From: Thalassotalea mangrovi
Lineage (GTDB): Bacteria > Pseudomonadota > Gammaproteobacteria > Enterobacterales > Alteromonadaceae
Reading direction: 5' to 3'
Length of the DNA: 39,593 bases
Assembly: GCF_005116735.1 (NCBI RefSeq)
Contig: NZ_SWDB01000026.1
Location: 1 to 39,593, forward strand
Shown here in pieces: positions 28,465 to 37,048 of this stretch. The notes under the pieces are model-generated. The model ran no database searches, had not been told where the DNA came from, and was given only the letters and a program-made list of their open reading frames with translations. Made by a program: the position numbers and the translations under genes. The stretch's first letter is position 1, and every line of letters starts with the position of its first letter.

Positions 28465-31400
28465 TTATTCCTTTTCAGGCGCGGAATCAGCCGCGCTCAG
28501 CTGCTCAACGGCTAAATCTACATTTTTAATCGACAAGCGCTCGAAAAACACCTGATATAGCGCCACCAGGTCCGGCAACATTTGTTGCAGTTGCGGGCAG
28601 GTTTTAAAGAAATACTGAAGGTAAGGATCCGTCGCCATACTTTGCCCATACTTTTCCTGATACCAAAGTTTTTCCAAGTCTTGCTGATTCATAACACCGG
28701 ATTGAAACTTATTGCGATTCCAGAAATGTTTCTTGGCAATTGCCATATTTATCGGCTTAGGGGTTCGTAAAAGTTGCTGATAGCCAGTCATCAGCGCCTG
28801 CAACCTTTGTTCCGCGTCCTGCCAATACGTCAGTTGTATCTGTTCTACCTTTAACGTTTTTTCATTAAGGTAAAAACCCTGGGTAATCACATTTGGTTCT
28901 CTCGACTGGTTTTTCGCATAAACGCAAGCCAGTAGATGACCGATATAAATTCGACAAAGATCGGCGTCACTGGCACTCGCGCTCTTGGTGTAGGTAATCG
29001 AGTAACTCTCGGGATGTTGCAACAAAGGAACCGAGCAAGAAATCATCAGTTCTTCGTTTTCTTCTGTAGTTACAGAGACTTTGAATGGTAACTCAATCGC
29101 GACGCCATTTAACTGCCGGGCGTCAATAATGCCAGCAACATACGTGGAAAATGCTTCGACCATCAACCGCCAGCCTGCCAGGGTTGAATTCATTTCATGA
29201 TTATCTGGGAAAGCGCCGCTTAACAAGCTAAGGCGTTGTATGTTATCCAGTTTTACGGTGATTTCATCAACAAGTTGTGGATTGCTTGAATCAGCTGATT
29301 GTAACGTAGTTGCGAGAATTTGTTGTTTGTAGTTGAACTTTTCTAATCCGCTCGGAGCGAATGGCTCAACATCAGACAAAGGCTCTTGTTGATAAGCAAA
29401 AGTTAGATTTAATTGTCGAGTACCGAAGATTTTCGCCGGATGGCGAAGCGCCTGAATCAAATCTTCATCAGAGATTTCATCACTGCTCTTATCATTAGCG
29501 CCTTCGTTTTCATTGAGGTTATTTGCCGCAATTTCAATTAATGGCTCATCACTCGCTGTATCGGCTTTCACGTTTGCTGGCGCCAGGTTTAACCACTTAC
29601 CATCAAAACTTGCCCAGGCGTTATCCGGACTATAGTTTTCGTTAGCAAAAGACTGCATCGGTAACTGCCTGAGTTGATGTTCAGGAGAAAATCGCCAGCC
29701 AAATCCCTGTTCGAGATAATCCATCAGCTCTCGCAATACGATGGAAGGCTGCCTTTCGCCATTATTTTTTATATCCCGCCCCTGGTAACTGATATACAAA
29801 TGACTACGGGCCGAAATCAAGGCCTCCAAGAACAGGTAGCGATCGTCTTTATGTAAAGAACGATCACCAAGTCGTCCGGCTGTCATTGCCATCAAATCGA
29901 AACCAATCGGTTGCCGCTGTCGTGGAAATTGGCCATCATTCATTCCCAGAATAGCGACCAGCTTGAACGGAATACTGCGCATCGGTAACATCGAACAAAA
30001 GGTTATTTGGCCGATCATAAACTGACGGCCCGGATCGGGCTCGGAAAAATGCGTATTTAAATATTCTCGAACCGGCAATAGGCTTATGCGGGCATGGTAA
30101 TTGGCTTGCTGACAGTGTTCGTAAAAATCATCAATGGCTTTACGGACGATAGTCAGCCCCAGGTCTGGATCACTCTCGTCTTCATTAAAAAGACTATCAA
30201 GCATTTCAGTCAGCATCTCATGCCATTGCCCGGCGCTTCGTGAGGTATGCAAGTTTTTGTGTAGGAGTTGCAACTGTTCGATGAACTGCAAAAATTTACC
30301 TAACAACTCACTATTGTCGCCCTCTACCCAAGGAAGATACAGGTTGTCTCCTGCTAGCGTAAGCTGATCGCTGTAGGCAAAGCCGCGGAGCAAACGCTTT
30401 AACCCAAGGTGCCAGGTAAACTGGTCACTCGCATCTTCAATACCTATTTGCCGACTTTTATGTTCTGCATCTAATCCCCAATGGATATTGGCCTGTTGCA
30501 ACCAAAAACTAATTAATTCGATGTCTGAGTCATTAAAGTTGAAACGTTTCTGCACCGGCTTTAACTGCAGGTACGCTATCAAACGGGAAACTTCAAAACG
30601 ACTATCTGGTAAATTAAGCAGTTCATTAAAGCCATTAACCAAAGGTTCGCTATCTTTACTGATACGATCGGCAATGGAACAAGGCAAAGGCGGAATATTT
30701 TCTCCGATATCTTCCCAGCCCCTGACAAATACCGCATCAATGTATGGCGCATAATCCTCAACCTGAGGGCACATAACCAATACATCTTTCGGTGTTAATG
30801 TGGGGTCATTATTAAATTGATGTAGAAGGTAATCATGCAGGCCCTGCACTTCCCTGAGCGCACTATGCGCACTGGTAACGACAATACTGTCATCAACCAG
30901 CGGTTGTTGTTGGCCAGCGGCAAATACCCCGCGTCTGTCCTCAAGACTCAAGATGTCATGTTGAAGTTGCGTCAAAACGTTCGAAGAGTGTAATTGAGAT
31001 TCTGCTAATCGCTCGTATACCGGGATTTCAATATGTTCAAACTGCTGCAACTGCGATAACAGGTCTTTGCCTTGTTGTCCGAGATTGGCAAGTAACGGAT
31101 TGACATCATTGCTGATATCATCAACATTTGGCCAGCCAGACAATAATTGCTGAAAGTCTTGTTTCGCTTGAGATTTCTCCGATTTGATATCACCCCAATA
31201 TTCAATACAAGGGTTAAGTTGATAGAAGTGAATATCAATATGCTCACCCAGAGCGGCTAAAAACTCCATCCACAACGGGGCAATGGCATTTAGTCCAAAT
31301 AATGAAATACGTCGCGGCAAATGCTCTGCTTTATCGGCAAGATTGGCTATCGCCTGCCTAATTAACTGCTGCGGGTCGTAAGGAATTTGTTGATGCAATT

Positions 31401-31938
31401 GTTGCCATATCAGAGCAAGCCAAGTTTCTGTTTCTCTGGCTGCACCGTCTTCAAAGTCTACGTGCTCGCCGACACACCAGCTATGGATCCAATCGGGTCG
31501 ATAAATTAAGTACTGCTCGTAAAGGTCGGCTATTTTTCTGGCGAGTTGGTAACGACGTAGATCTTTTTGCTGCGCAGATTCGCTATTCCAATAAGTCGTT
31601 AGCGGCTGACAGCTTTGTTCCTGAATAATGGTATCGCTTTGCAATAACAGCTCGATTCGCCACGCCAACACATCTCGAGAGTAAGGCGATTGCTCGGGTA
31701 AATCATCGATGCAAAGGGTGCGTAGTGATTTCCAGAAAAACTGCGCTGGCAATGAGAACCGGGTGTTCATACTGACCCGATTTGCCGATGCTTGCTGCAT
31801 ATTCAGCCAATGCTGCATACCCTGGTTTTGAACTAACACTAGTTCTTCGACTAGAGGAGGTAAAGGTGATATCTGCTGTACTTTTGCAAATAACAGCAAT
31901 AAGTCTTCCATTCGATTGGCGGGGTAAAGGTATAACAA
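28465..31938 (-). CDS. recC: Exodeoxyribonuclease V gamma subunit RecC
   Basis: Non-catalytic scaffold of RecBCD that splits the duplex and recognises Chi. The 1157 residues (E. coli 1122) align at the N-terminus (LYLYPANRMEDLL ... VLVQNQGMQHWLNM), with the inactive-helicase motifs (ALREVQGLHDYLL, CSMLPMRSIPFKLVAILGMNDG) and the inactive C-terminal nuclease-like domain. The start is TTG: residue-by-residue similarity to the E. coli N-terminus begins exactly there. No ptrA separates it from recB, unlike in E. coli. Nothing recognisable precedes it in the 172-nt gap to DUF4870. Confidence 0.96.
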   Translation of the reverse strand: MLYLYPANRMEDLLLLFAKVQQISPLPPLVEELVLVQNQGMQHWLNMQQASANRVSMNTRFSLPAQFFWKSLRTLCIDDLPEQSPYSRDVLAWRIELLLQSDTIIQEQSCQPLTTYWNSESAQQKDLRRYQLARKIADLYEQYLIYRPDWIHSWCVGEHVDFEDGAARETETWLALIWQQLHQQIPYDPQQLIRQAIANLADKAEHLPRRISLFGLNAIAPLWMEFLAALGEHIDIHFYQLNPCIEYWGDIKSEKSQAKQDFQQLLSGWPNVDDISNDVNPLLANLGQQGKDLLSQLQQFEHIEIPVYERLAESQLHSSNVLTQLQHDILSLEDRRGVFAAGQQQPLVDDSIVVTSAHSALREVQGLHDYLLHQFNNDPTLTPKDVLVMCPQVEDYAPYIDAVFVRGWEDIGENIPPLPCSIADRISKDSEPLVNGFNELLNLPDSRFEVSRLIAYLQLKPVQKRFNFNDSDIELISFWLQQANIHWGLDAEHKSRQIGIEDASDQFTWHLGLKRLLRGFAYSDQLTLAGDNLYLPWVEGDNSELLGKFLQFIEQLQLLHKNLHTSRSAGQWHEMLTEMLDSLFNEDESDPDLGLTIVRKAIDDFYEHCQQANYHARISLLPVREYLNTHFSEPDPGRQFMIGQITFCSMLPMRSIPFKLVAILGMNDGQFPRQRQPIGFDLMAMTAGRLGDRSLHKDDRYLFLEALISARSHLYISYQGRDIKNNGERQPSIVLRELMDYLEQGFGWRFSPEHQLRQLPMQSFANENYSPDNAWASFDGKWLNLAPANVKADTASDEPLIEIAANNLNENEGANDKSSDEISDEDLIQALRHPAKIFGTRQLNLTFAYQQEPLSDVEPFAPSGLEKFNYKQQILATTLQSADSSNPQLVDEITVKLDNIQRLSLLSGAFPDNHEMNSTLAGWRLMVEAFSTYVAGIIDARQLNGVAIELPFKVSVTTEENEELMISCSVPLLQHPESYSITYTKSASASDADLCRIYIGHLLACVYAKNQSREPNVITQGFYLNEKTLKVEQIQLTYWQDAEQRLQALMTGYQQLLRTPKPINMAIAKKHFWNRNKFQSGVMNQQDLEKLWYQEKYGQSMATDPYLQYFFKTCPQLQQMLPDLVALYQVFFERLSIKNVDLAVEQLSAADSAPEKE

Positions 31939-32110
31939 GGCTAATCCGTCAGAAATGTACCAGTAAAACTAATCACTGATTTAATCATAATGACCAGGGT
32001 AAAGGAATACAGAGGAGGGATTATTCCATCAACGGATTGATGTTTAGCGACAGATTTTGGTCAAAGTAATGCACTGCCACCATGACTTATCGATAATGCG
32101 ATAGGTCAGC

Positions 32111-32440
32111 CTAAATTACGTACCTAAGGGTTTGCTGATAAAAGTTACCAACCATAGGCAGTGGTTTAGCTTCCCCTTCACAAGCCTGAATTAAGCCAAT
32201 GAGCCACAAAACAAGTAATGGAATGACAAGAATCCAGCCTATTAGCGGAATAAAACTTAATACCACCCCGGTCAGAAACAAGCCGAGAGACTGGCGCAGA
32301 TGAAACGCTGCCAGGCGCGTAGGCTTTTGACCAAACATCAGCAGGGCAATAATCCAGCCGATAATCGTAAAATAGGCAATGATAGCGACATTTTTACCGT
32401 GTTTATTGATTGGTTTTTGTTGAATCATCTGATTTGACAC
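32111..32440 (-). CDS. DUF4870 family small membrane protein
   Basis: A 109-residue membrane protein with three predicted helices: about 17-36 (NVAIIAYFTIIGWIIALLMF), 49-66 and 68-87. The polar loop QKPTRLAAFHLRQSLGLFL matches the DUF4870/Tic20-like family pattern. Function unknown. GGAAGA lies about 9 nt before the ATG. It is divergent from the DUF2982 gene. A short imperfect hairpin (32083-32108) follows its stop but lacks a T tract. Confidence 0.85.
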   Translation of the reverse strand: MSNQMIQQKPINKHGKNVAIIAYFTIIGWIIALLMFGQKPTRLAAFHLRQSLGLFLTGVVLSFIPLIGWILVIPLLVLWLIGLIQACEGEAKPLPMVGNFYQQTLRYVI

Positions 32441-32540
32441 GTATCTTCCATAAGAGTAAAAAATGCATACACCTATATTTAACTATGGAAAATTACGGTC
32501 ATTTTTCAAGTAAGGTTTGAGCTTCAATAAGCTGGTATGT

Positions 32541-33230
32541 ATGTCTGAAGGTAAACATCCAATCCACATTAAAATCCGAGCCATTAACAAGCGTAACGGT
32601 ATCTTCCTGACCCTGCTCGGCAGTTTATTGATTATCGTATTACTCGGCATTGGTCAGTTCTGGTGGCATGAATTTAAGATCCAGCTGATATTCCTGCTAA
32701 TGGCCAGTTTTGTCGTTTGGTTTTTAGGGTTTCTAAAGATCAAAGAGCCAACGTACAGCTACGAACTAACCCAGGATGGCTTAACCCACCATCATCGCTG
32801 CGGTCGTTGGTTCGTTAACTGGCAAAACATTCAGCGTGTGGGAGAAGTCAAACCGGATTTACTTGGCCCACAACATCGTCTCGCCTATATCGGCATCAAA
32901 CTTAAAGATTTGCAGATGCTGGCACAAACGATATCACCACGCCTGGCAAACCGGCTGCTTCATGAGCAAAAGCCATTATTAGTGGTTGCGCTACGCCACG
33001 GGCAACTAAAGATGCCGGAGTCAGTGATTAATTTTGAACCATTCAAACTTAATGGTGTTGTCTATCGCGGGCCTTTAGGCGCATTTTTACATCGTACACA
33101 AGCGTTGCAGCAAGCGTTTGGTTATCACCTATACCTAGCTGATGATACGTTAGACCGGGACCCGGATTCTTTTCTGCAATTGTTAAAGGCATCGATAAAG
33201 GCAGAACAATCGTCTCTTGCGGGCGAATAG
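32541..33230 (+). CDS. DUF2982 family membrane protein
   Basis: A 229-residue protein with two adjacent hydrophobic helices (about 21-40 and 46-62), followed by a soluble domain beginning YSYELTQDGLTHHHRCGRW. I recognise it as the DUF2982 family of marine gammaproteobacteria, function unknown. I prefer the ATG at 32541 (MSEGKHPIHIKIR) over a TTG eight codons earlier, because the family start is short and basic before the first helix. The ribosome binding site is weak. It precedes sbcB by 71 nt, with a small TTTGCC/GGCAAA hairpin (33233-33248) between them. Confidence 0.82.
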   Translation: MSEGKHPIHIKIRAINKRNGIFLTLLGSLLIIVLLGIGQFWWHEFKIQLIFLLMASFVVWFLGFLKIKEPTYSYELTQDGLTHHHRCGRWFVNWQNIQRVGEVKPDLLGPQHRLAYIGIKLKDLQMLAQTISPRLANRLLHEQKPLLVVALRHGQLKMPESVINFEPFKLNGVVYRGPLGAFLHRTQALQQAFGYHLYLADDTLDRDPDSFLQLLKASIKAEQSSLAGE

Positions 33231-33301
33231 TCTTTGCCGGTAGGCAAATCCCCTTAGCTGGTGTTATCATTCAGCACAAAACAATAACTGACACTCAAAC
33301 C

Positions 33302-34732
33302 ATGCAAGGCAACCAACCGACGATTCTCTGGCACGATTATGAAACCTGGGGTGTATCTCCTAAATATGATCGGCCGTCACAATTTGCAGCCATACGCACT
33401 GATATGGATTTAAATATCCTTGGTGAACCTGAGGTGTTTTACTGCCAACCGGCGGCCGACTATTTACCACACCCAGGCGCGGCTTTAGTAACCGGGATCA
33501 CCCCGCAAAAAGCCCAGAGGGAAGGTTTGAGCGAGGCCGAGTTTGCACAACGTATTCAGTCTTTGTTCACGGTAGCGAATACAACGGTTGCTGGTTACAA
33601 TTCGATTCGCTTTGATGATGAAGTATCCCGGTATTTGTTTTACCGTAATTTTTATGACCCCTATGCGCGCGAATGGCAAAATGGTAATAGCCGTTGGGAT
33701 ATTATAGATATGGTTCGCCTTTGTTATGCGCTGCGCCCGGATGGCATTAACTGGCCGCGCAATGACGAAGGTAATGTCAGTTTTCGATTAGAGCTTTTAA
33801 CGGCGGCGAACGGCATAAGTCATGAGGCAGCACATGATGCCATGAGCGATGTGTATGCCACCATCGCGATGGCAAAACTTATTAAAGACAAGCATCCTAA
33901 GTTATACGATTTTGTCTTTAACCTCAGAAATAAGCGGGAGGTACAGAAGCTACTTGAGGTTTTTGAGATGACTCCCGTGGTGCATACCTCATCAAAAATT
34001 TCCTCGCAGCACGGCTGTACCAGCTGGTTTGCACCGGTAGAATATCATCCAACCAATAAAAACGCAGTGATTGCCGTCGATTTGTCGTTTGATATAACGC
34101 CAATCATTGAATTGGACGCCGAACAGCTCAAGCAACGTCTGTATAGCAAACGTGCAGATCTGGCCCCCGATGAACTGCCGGTTGGCATTAAACTTATCCA
34201 TATTAATAAATGCCCTGTCGTCGCTCCGGCGAAAACCTTAACAGAGAGCGATGCCCAACGCCTGGACATCGATCGCCAGGCATGCCTGGATAACTGGCGC
34301 TTGTTAAAAAAACATGCGGCGATGGTGCGAGAAAAGTTATCGATGGTATTTGATCAAACCTATGATGTTAAGGTCGAAGATGCTGACGTTGCCCTATACA
34401 GTGGTAGTTTTTTCAATGACAGCGATAAAGCACAAATGCAACTGATTCATGAAATGCCAGTAGAGCAACTGGCAACTTACCCGTTTAAGTTTCAGGATCC
34501 ACGCTTATCTACACTGCTGTTTCGCTTCCGGGCCCGCAATTACCCATATACCTTAACCGCAGATGAGCAACGACAATGGCAGCAATATTGTCAGAATAAG
34601 CTGGCCAATGGTGAAAACGGCTTAAGCTATGATGAATACATGCTGGCGATCGAAAACCTTGCTCATGAACATGAACAAAACACCCAGAAAATGAGTATTC
34701 TCAAGGCCCTGTATCAGTACGTTGCCAGCTAA
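33302..34732 (+). CDS. sbcB: Exodeoxyribonuclease I
   Basis: Single-strand-specific 3'-5' exonuclease used in recombination and mismatch repair. At 476 residues it matches E. coli ExoI (475). The DEDDh exonuclease motifs are visible: D12 and E14 in WHDYETWG, GYNSIRFDDE for motif II, and HDAMSDV for motif III. The SH3-like and C-terminal helical domains follow (NKCPVVAPAKTL, RFRARNYPYTL). It stands next to the recCBD operon but is transcribed in the opposite direction. Confidence 0.97.
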   Translation: MQGNQPTILWHDYETWGVSPKYDRPSQFAAIRTDMDLNILGEPEVFYCQPAADYLPHPGAALVTGITPQKAQREGLSEAEFAQRIQSLFTVANTTVAGYNSIRFDDEVSRYLFYRNFYDPYAREWQNGNSRWDIIDMVRLCYALRPDGINWPRNDEGNVSFRLELLTAANGISHEAAHDAMSDVYATIAMAKLIKDKHPKLYDFVFNLRNKREVQKLLEVFEMTPVVHTSSKISSQHGCTSWFAPVEYHPTNKNAVIAVDLSFDITPIIELDAEQLKQRLYSKRADLAPDELPVGIKLIHINKCPVVAPAKTLTESDAQRLDIDRQACLDNWRLLKKHAAMVREKLSMVFDQTYDVKVEDADVALYSGSFFNDSDKAQMQLIHEMPVEQLATYPFKFQDPRLSTLLFRFRARNYPYTLTADEQRQWQQYCQNKLANGENGLSYDEYMLAIENLAHEHEQNTQKMSILKALYQYVAS

Positions 34733-34811
34733 AGACCAGCAGAGAGTATGAATCTCCTATACCTGCAACATGCCTTTAAAATCGAACAGAATTATTGCTC
34801 GCTTGAGGTTT

Positions 34812-35459
34812 TTAACACCAACTCGCGTGCGCGGATTTATCCTGCAATAGTTCTTCAATATTTGCCCGGATAATGCCATAACCGACGTTGCCTAATAAGA
34901 TCTGGCGACCATCGTTCATGACCATGGACGGGCTGCCTTTAATTTTAAGGTTGTCACTTTTTTTGCGATCGGACATCAAATGAGCCAGCGCATCACCGGA
35001 TTCAATTTGCGCAATTACCGGTTGCGCCTCAAACTCAAGATCAGTTAATAATTGCCTGAGCACCGACACCTGGCTGATATCTCGCCCCTGATTAAAAAAG
35101 GCATTTCTCAGCCCACTAAGCCAGTGCAATTCTGACTGGCTGCCATAAACAATAGCGATAGCTTTGCCATACAGATGAGCCGGAGCCGAGGAAGTTGGCC
35201 TGCAGGTATCCCATACACTGTCATCAAGCGATAGTTGAAATTGCCCCGCCGATTCAAAAACATGCTCTCGAAACCCTGGGTAACCACCTTTAGCCTGCCA
35301 TTGCGCCTGCATTTTTTCTTCGACAGCGCCGAATACATCGACATAATGATGGTGAATTTCAATATCGTCACCATATTCTTTCGCAAGCTCTTCAATCCGA
35401 CGCTCATTGATAAATGCCCAGATACAAAGAACATCGGTAAAATAATCTATTTTTATCAT
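34812..35459 (-). CDS. DsbA-family thioredoxin-fold protein lacking CxxC
   Basis: A 215-residue thioredoxin-like protein with a DsbA/2-hydroxychromene isomerase-type helical insert. The active-site position reads DVLCIWAF, so only C12 is present and the second Cys of CxxC is replaced. The cis-Pro loop is IKGSPSMVM. It has no signal peptide, so it is probably cytoplasmic and may be an isomerase, a glutathione-dependent enzyme or a chaperone rather than a disulfide oxidase. The start at 35459 has AGGAAG 7 nt upstream. A longer frame to 35516 would run into the terminal repeat of the MITE-like element and is not credible. The insertion ends 31 bp before this ATG. Confidence 0.82.
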   Translation of the reverse strand: MIKIDYFTDVLCIWAFINERRIEELAKEYGDDIEIHHHYVDVFGAVEEKMQAQWQAKGGYPGFREHVFESAGQFQLSLDDSVWDTCRPTSSAPAHLYGKAIAIVYGSQSELHWLSGLRNAFFNQGRDISQVSVLRQLLTDLEFEAQPVIAQIESGDALAHLMSDRKKSDNLKIKGSPSMVMNDGRQILLGNVGYGIIRANIEELLQDKSAHASWC

Positions 35460-35490
35460 CAATAGCTTCCTACGAGTTGTCATGACACTT

Positions 35491-35999
35491 ATACCAATCA
35501 CATTAATTTTGTGCACAACTCAGAGTTAGGGCAGAGGTTCAGTTACAACATAGATTTCATTGATATAGTCGTTCTATATCAGAGCGTGTTGACCTTTGTT
35601 GGCCGAATTTTGTTCAATAAGTATCTGTTAATTGTGAAACAGTTCGAACTGCCAGCACACTTATTGTAAGGAACCGCAGCATTGAATTCTGCGAACAGCG
35701 TTTGTTTTGAACCTGAACCGCAGTTTTTCGAATTAACGTACATTAAGTACGCTAATTCGAAAAATCCTTGTTCATTTCCCAAACAATTCGCTGCAAAATT
35801 GTCCCCGAAAGATAAACACGCTCTAATGAAATATAGGGCTGTAAATGGGCCTCTGGTAAACTCCCTACGGGTGAGTTTTAAAGGCGTTTATCCTGCGTTA
35901 CTGATTTTGACAATGGAGTGACTATTCTCTGCAATCAAAGCCTTGCCTAAACGCCTTTAAATTCTCACTGAGTGAGCAATAATTTAATGGGATTAGTAT
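35491..35999. mobile_element. MITE-like element with terminal inverted repeats
   Basis: About 509 bp without a credible gene. The left end ATACCAATCACATTAATTT and the right end AATTTAATGGGATTAGTAT are inverted repeats (16 of 19 matches). The first 87 bp recur at 39507-39593 with four differences, and 15 bp recur at 4420. It is rich in internal inverted repeats: GATATAG/CTATATC (35562-35580), a 244-bp nested palindrome (35581-35824), and a 20-bp arm GTGAGTTTTAAAGGCGTTTA (35871-35890) pairing with 35948-35968. The target duplication is unclear, possibly TA. No transposase is in the window, so it would need one in trans. Confidence 0.78.
35581..35824. repeat. Nested palindromic unit inside the MITE-like element
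   Basis: Starts AGAGCGTGTT and ends AACACGCTCT, a perfect 10-bp inverted repeat that continues imperfectly inwards (CCTTTG..CCGAATTTTG against CAAAATTG..GAAAG). Inside are CAATAAGT/ACTTATTG (35615-35622, 35659-35666), the palindrome CAGTTCGAACTG (35640-35651) and the long hairpin TTTTTCGAATTAACGTA / TACGCTAATTCGAAAAA (35724-35765). It may be a second element inserted in the first. Confidence 0.6.
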
Positions 36000-36038
36000 T
36001 AACATAGCAAAGTTAAACAGGCTCTACTGTGGAAACCC

Positions 36039-36065
36039 AAAAAAGCCTGGCTTAGCCAGGCTTTT
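36039..36065. terminator. Intrinsic terminator downstream of the dehydrogenase gene
   Basis: Perfect stem AAGCCTGGC/GCCAGGCTT with loop TTA (TAA on minus), with A/T flanks. On the minus strand it ends in six T, 25 bp after the dehydrogenase stop. Confidence 0.92.
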
Positions 36066-36089
36066 AGTTCGTTTTGTAAACTTGGTTAT

Positions 36090-36971
36090 CTATTTTCCTT
36101 TGTTCTGGAGTAAGGCAATTAAACTACTGGTATCCCAGCGACTACCGCCGAGTTTTTGTACCTGTTCATAAAAGCCATCAACCATGGTCGTCATCGGTAG
36201 TTCAGCATTGTGTTTTGCTGCCTCGTTAAACGCAATCGCCAGGTCCTTGCGCATCCAGTCAACGGCAAAGCCAAAGTCAAACTCACCTTTAACCATAGTC
36301 GCAGAGCGATTTTCCATCTGCCACGATCCTGCCGCACCTTTCGAAATCGTTTCCACCAGTTTTTCCGTATCGAGCCCTGCCCGGGATGCAAAATTCAGCG
36401 CTTCAGATAGCCCTTGAACAACACCTGCGATACAGATTTGGTTCGCCATTTTTGCTTTCTGGCCATCCCCTACTGGTCCCATTAACTGACTGAAACGCGC
36501 GTAAGCGTCCATCACCGGTTTTACCTGGGCAAAAACTTCAGCATCACCGCCACACATAATGGTAAGCACACCGTTCTCAGCGCCAGCCTGGCCACCAGAT
36601 ACCGGTGCATCGATAAAGCCGTTATTTTGCTCCTGGCAACTACCTGCTAGCCGTTGCGCCAACTCCGCCGATGCGGTGGTGTGATCGACCAGTATAGCTC
36701 CTGGTTTAAGTCCCGCTAACACACCATCCTCACCTTCACATACCTGCAGGACATCCTGATCGTTACCAACACAGACAAACACGGCATCACAATCTTCGAC
36801 GGCCTGCCTGGGCGTATCAAAAGCTTTATCCTGATACTCTTCGCTCCATTGCTGTGCTTTTGACGATGTTCTGTTATAAACATTGACGGCAAAGCCAGCC
36901 TTAGATAAATGACCGGCCATAGGATATCCCATAACCCCTAAACCAATAAATGCGACCTTGCGTATAGCCAT
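36090..36971 (-). CDS. NAD(P)-dependent beta-hydroxyacid dehydrogenase (3-hydroxyisobutyrate dehydrogenase family)
   Basis: Oxidoreductase of the 3-hydroxyisobutyrate/tartronate semialdehyde family. It has an N-terminal Rossmann domain with GLGVMG (10-15), the substrate loop DAPVSGGQAGAENG and the catalytic Lys (about K174) in GDGQKAKMANQ. A helical C-terminal domain follows. Substrate cannot be told from sequence alone. Tartronate semialdehyde, 3-hydroxyisobutyrate and succinic semialdehyde (GLYR-like) are all possible. I use the ATG at 36971, which starts MAIRKVAFIG. A GTG four codons earlier (36983) is an alternative. It is divergent from the glutathione peroxidase gene. Confidence 0.93.
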   Translation of the reverse strand: MAIRKVAFIGLGVMGYPMAGHLSKAGFAVNVYNRTSSKAQQWSEEYQDKAFDTPRQAVEDCDAVFVCVGNDQDVLQVCEGEDGVLAGLKPGAILVDHTTASAELAQRLAGSCQEQNNGFIDAPVSGGQAGAENGVLTIMCGGDAEVFAQVKPVMDAYARFSQLMGPVGDGQKAKMANQICIAGVVQGLSEALNFASRAGLDTEKLVETISKGAAGSWQMENRSATMVKGEFDFGFAVDWMRKDLAIAFNEAAKHNAELPMTTMVDGFYEQVQKLGGSRWDTSSLIALLQNKGK

Positions 36972-37048
36972 GGTAAACACCACTTCTTTTTACTTCGTTG
37001 GAAAAAGTGATAGTGTAATGAAAAGAACAGCCTAATAAAAGGAATGCT

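Noticed and set aside
24747-31938. Many frames of 60-120 codons antisense to recB and recC
   Set aside because: Shadow frames of long genes with no family resemblance or ribosome binding sites.
32083-32108. Hairpin TGAC-T-TATCG/CGATA-G-GTCA as terminator of the DUF4870 gene
   Set aside because: No T tract on either strand; at best a weak structure.
35460-35516. 19-residue N-terminal extension of the DsbA-like protein
   Set aside because: The extension is encoded partly by the terminal repeat of the mobile element, and the shorter start has AGGAAG at the right distance.
35579-35921. Two overlapping frames (67 and 79 codons) in the MITE-like element
   Set aside because: They run through the palindromic arms on opposite strands, have no good ribosome binding site and resemble no protein family.
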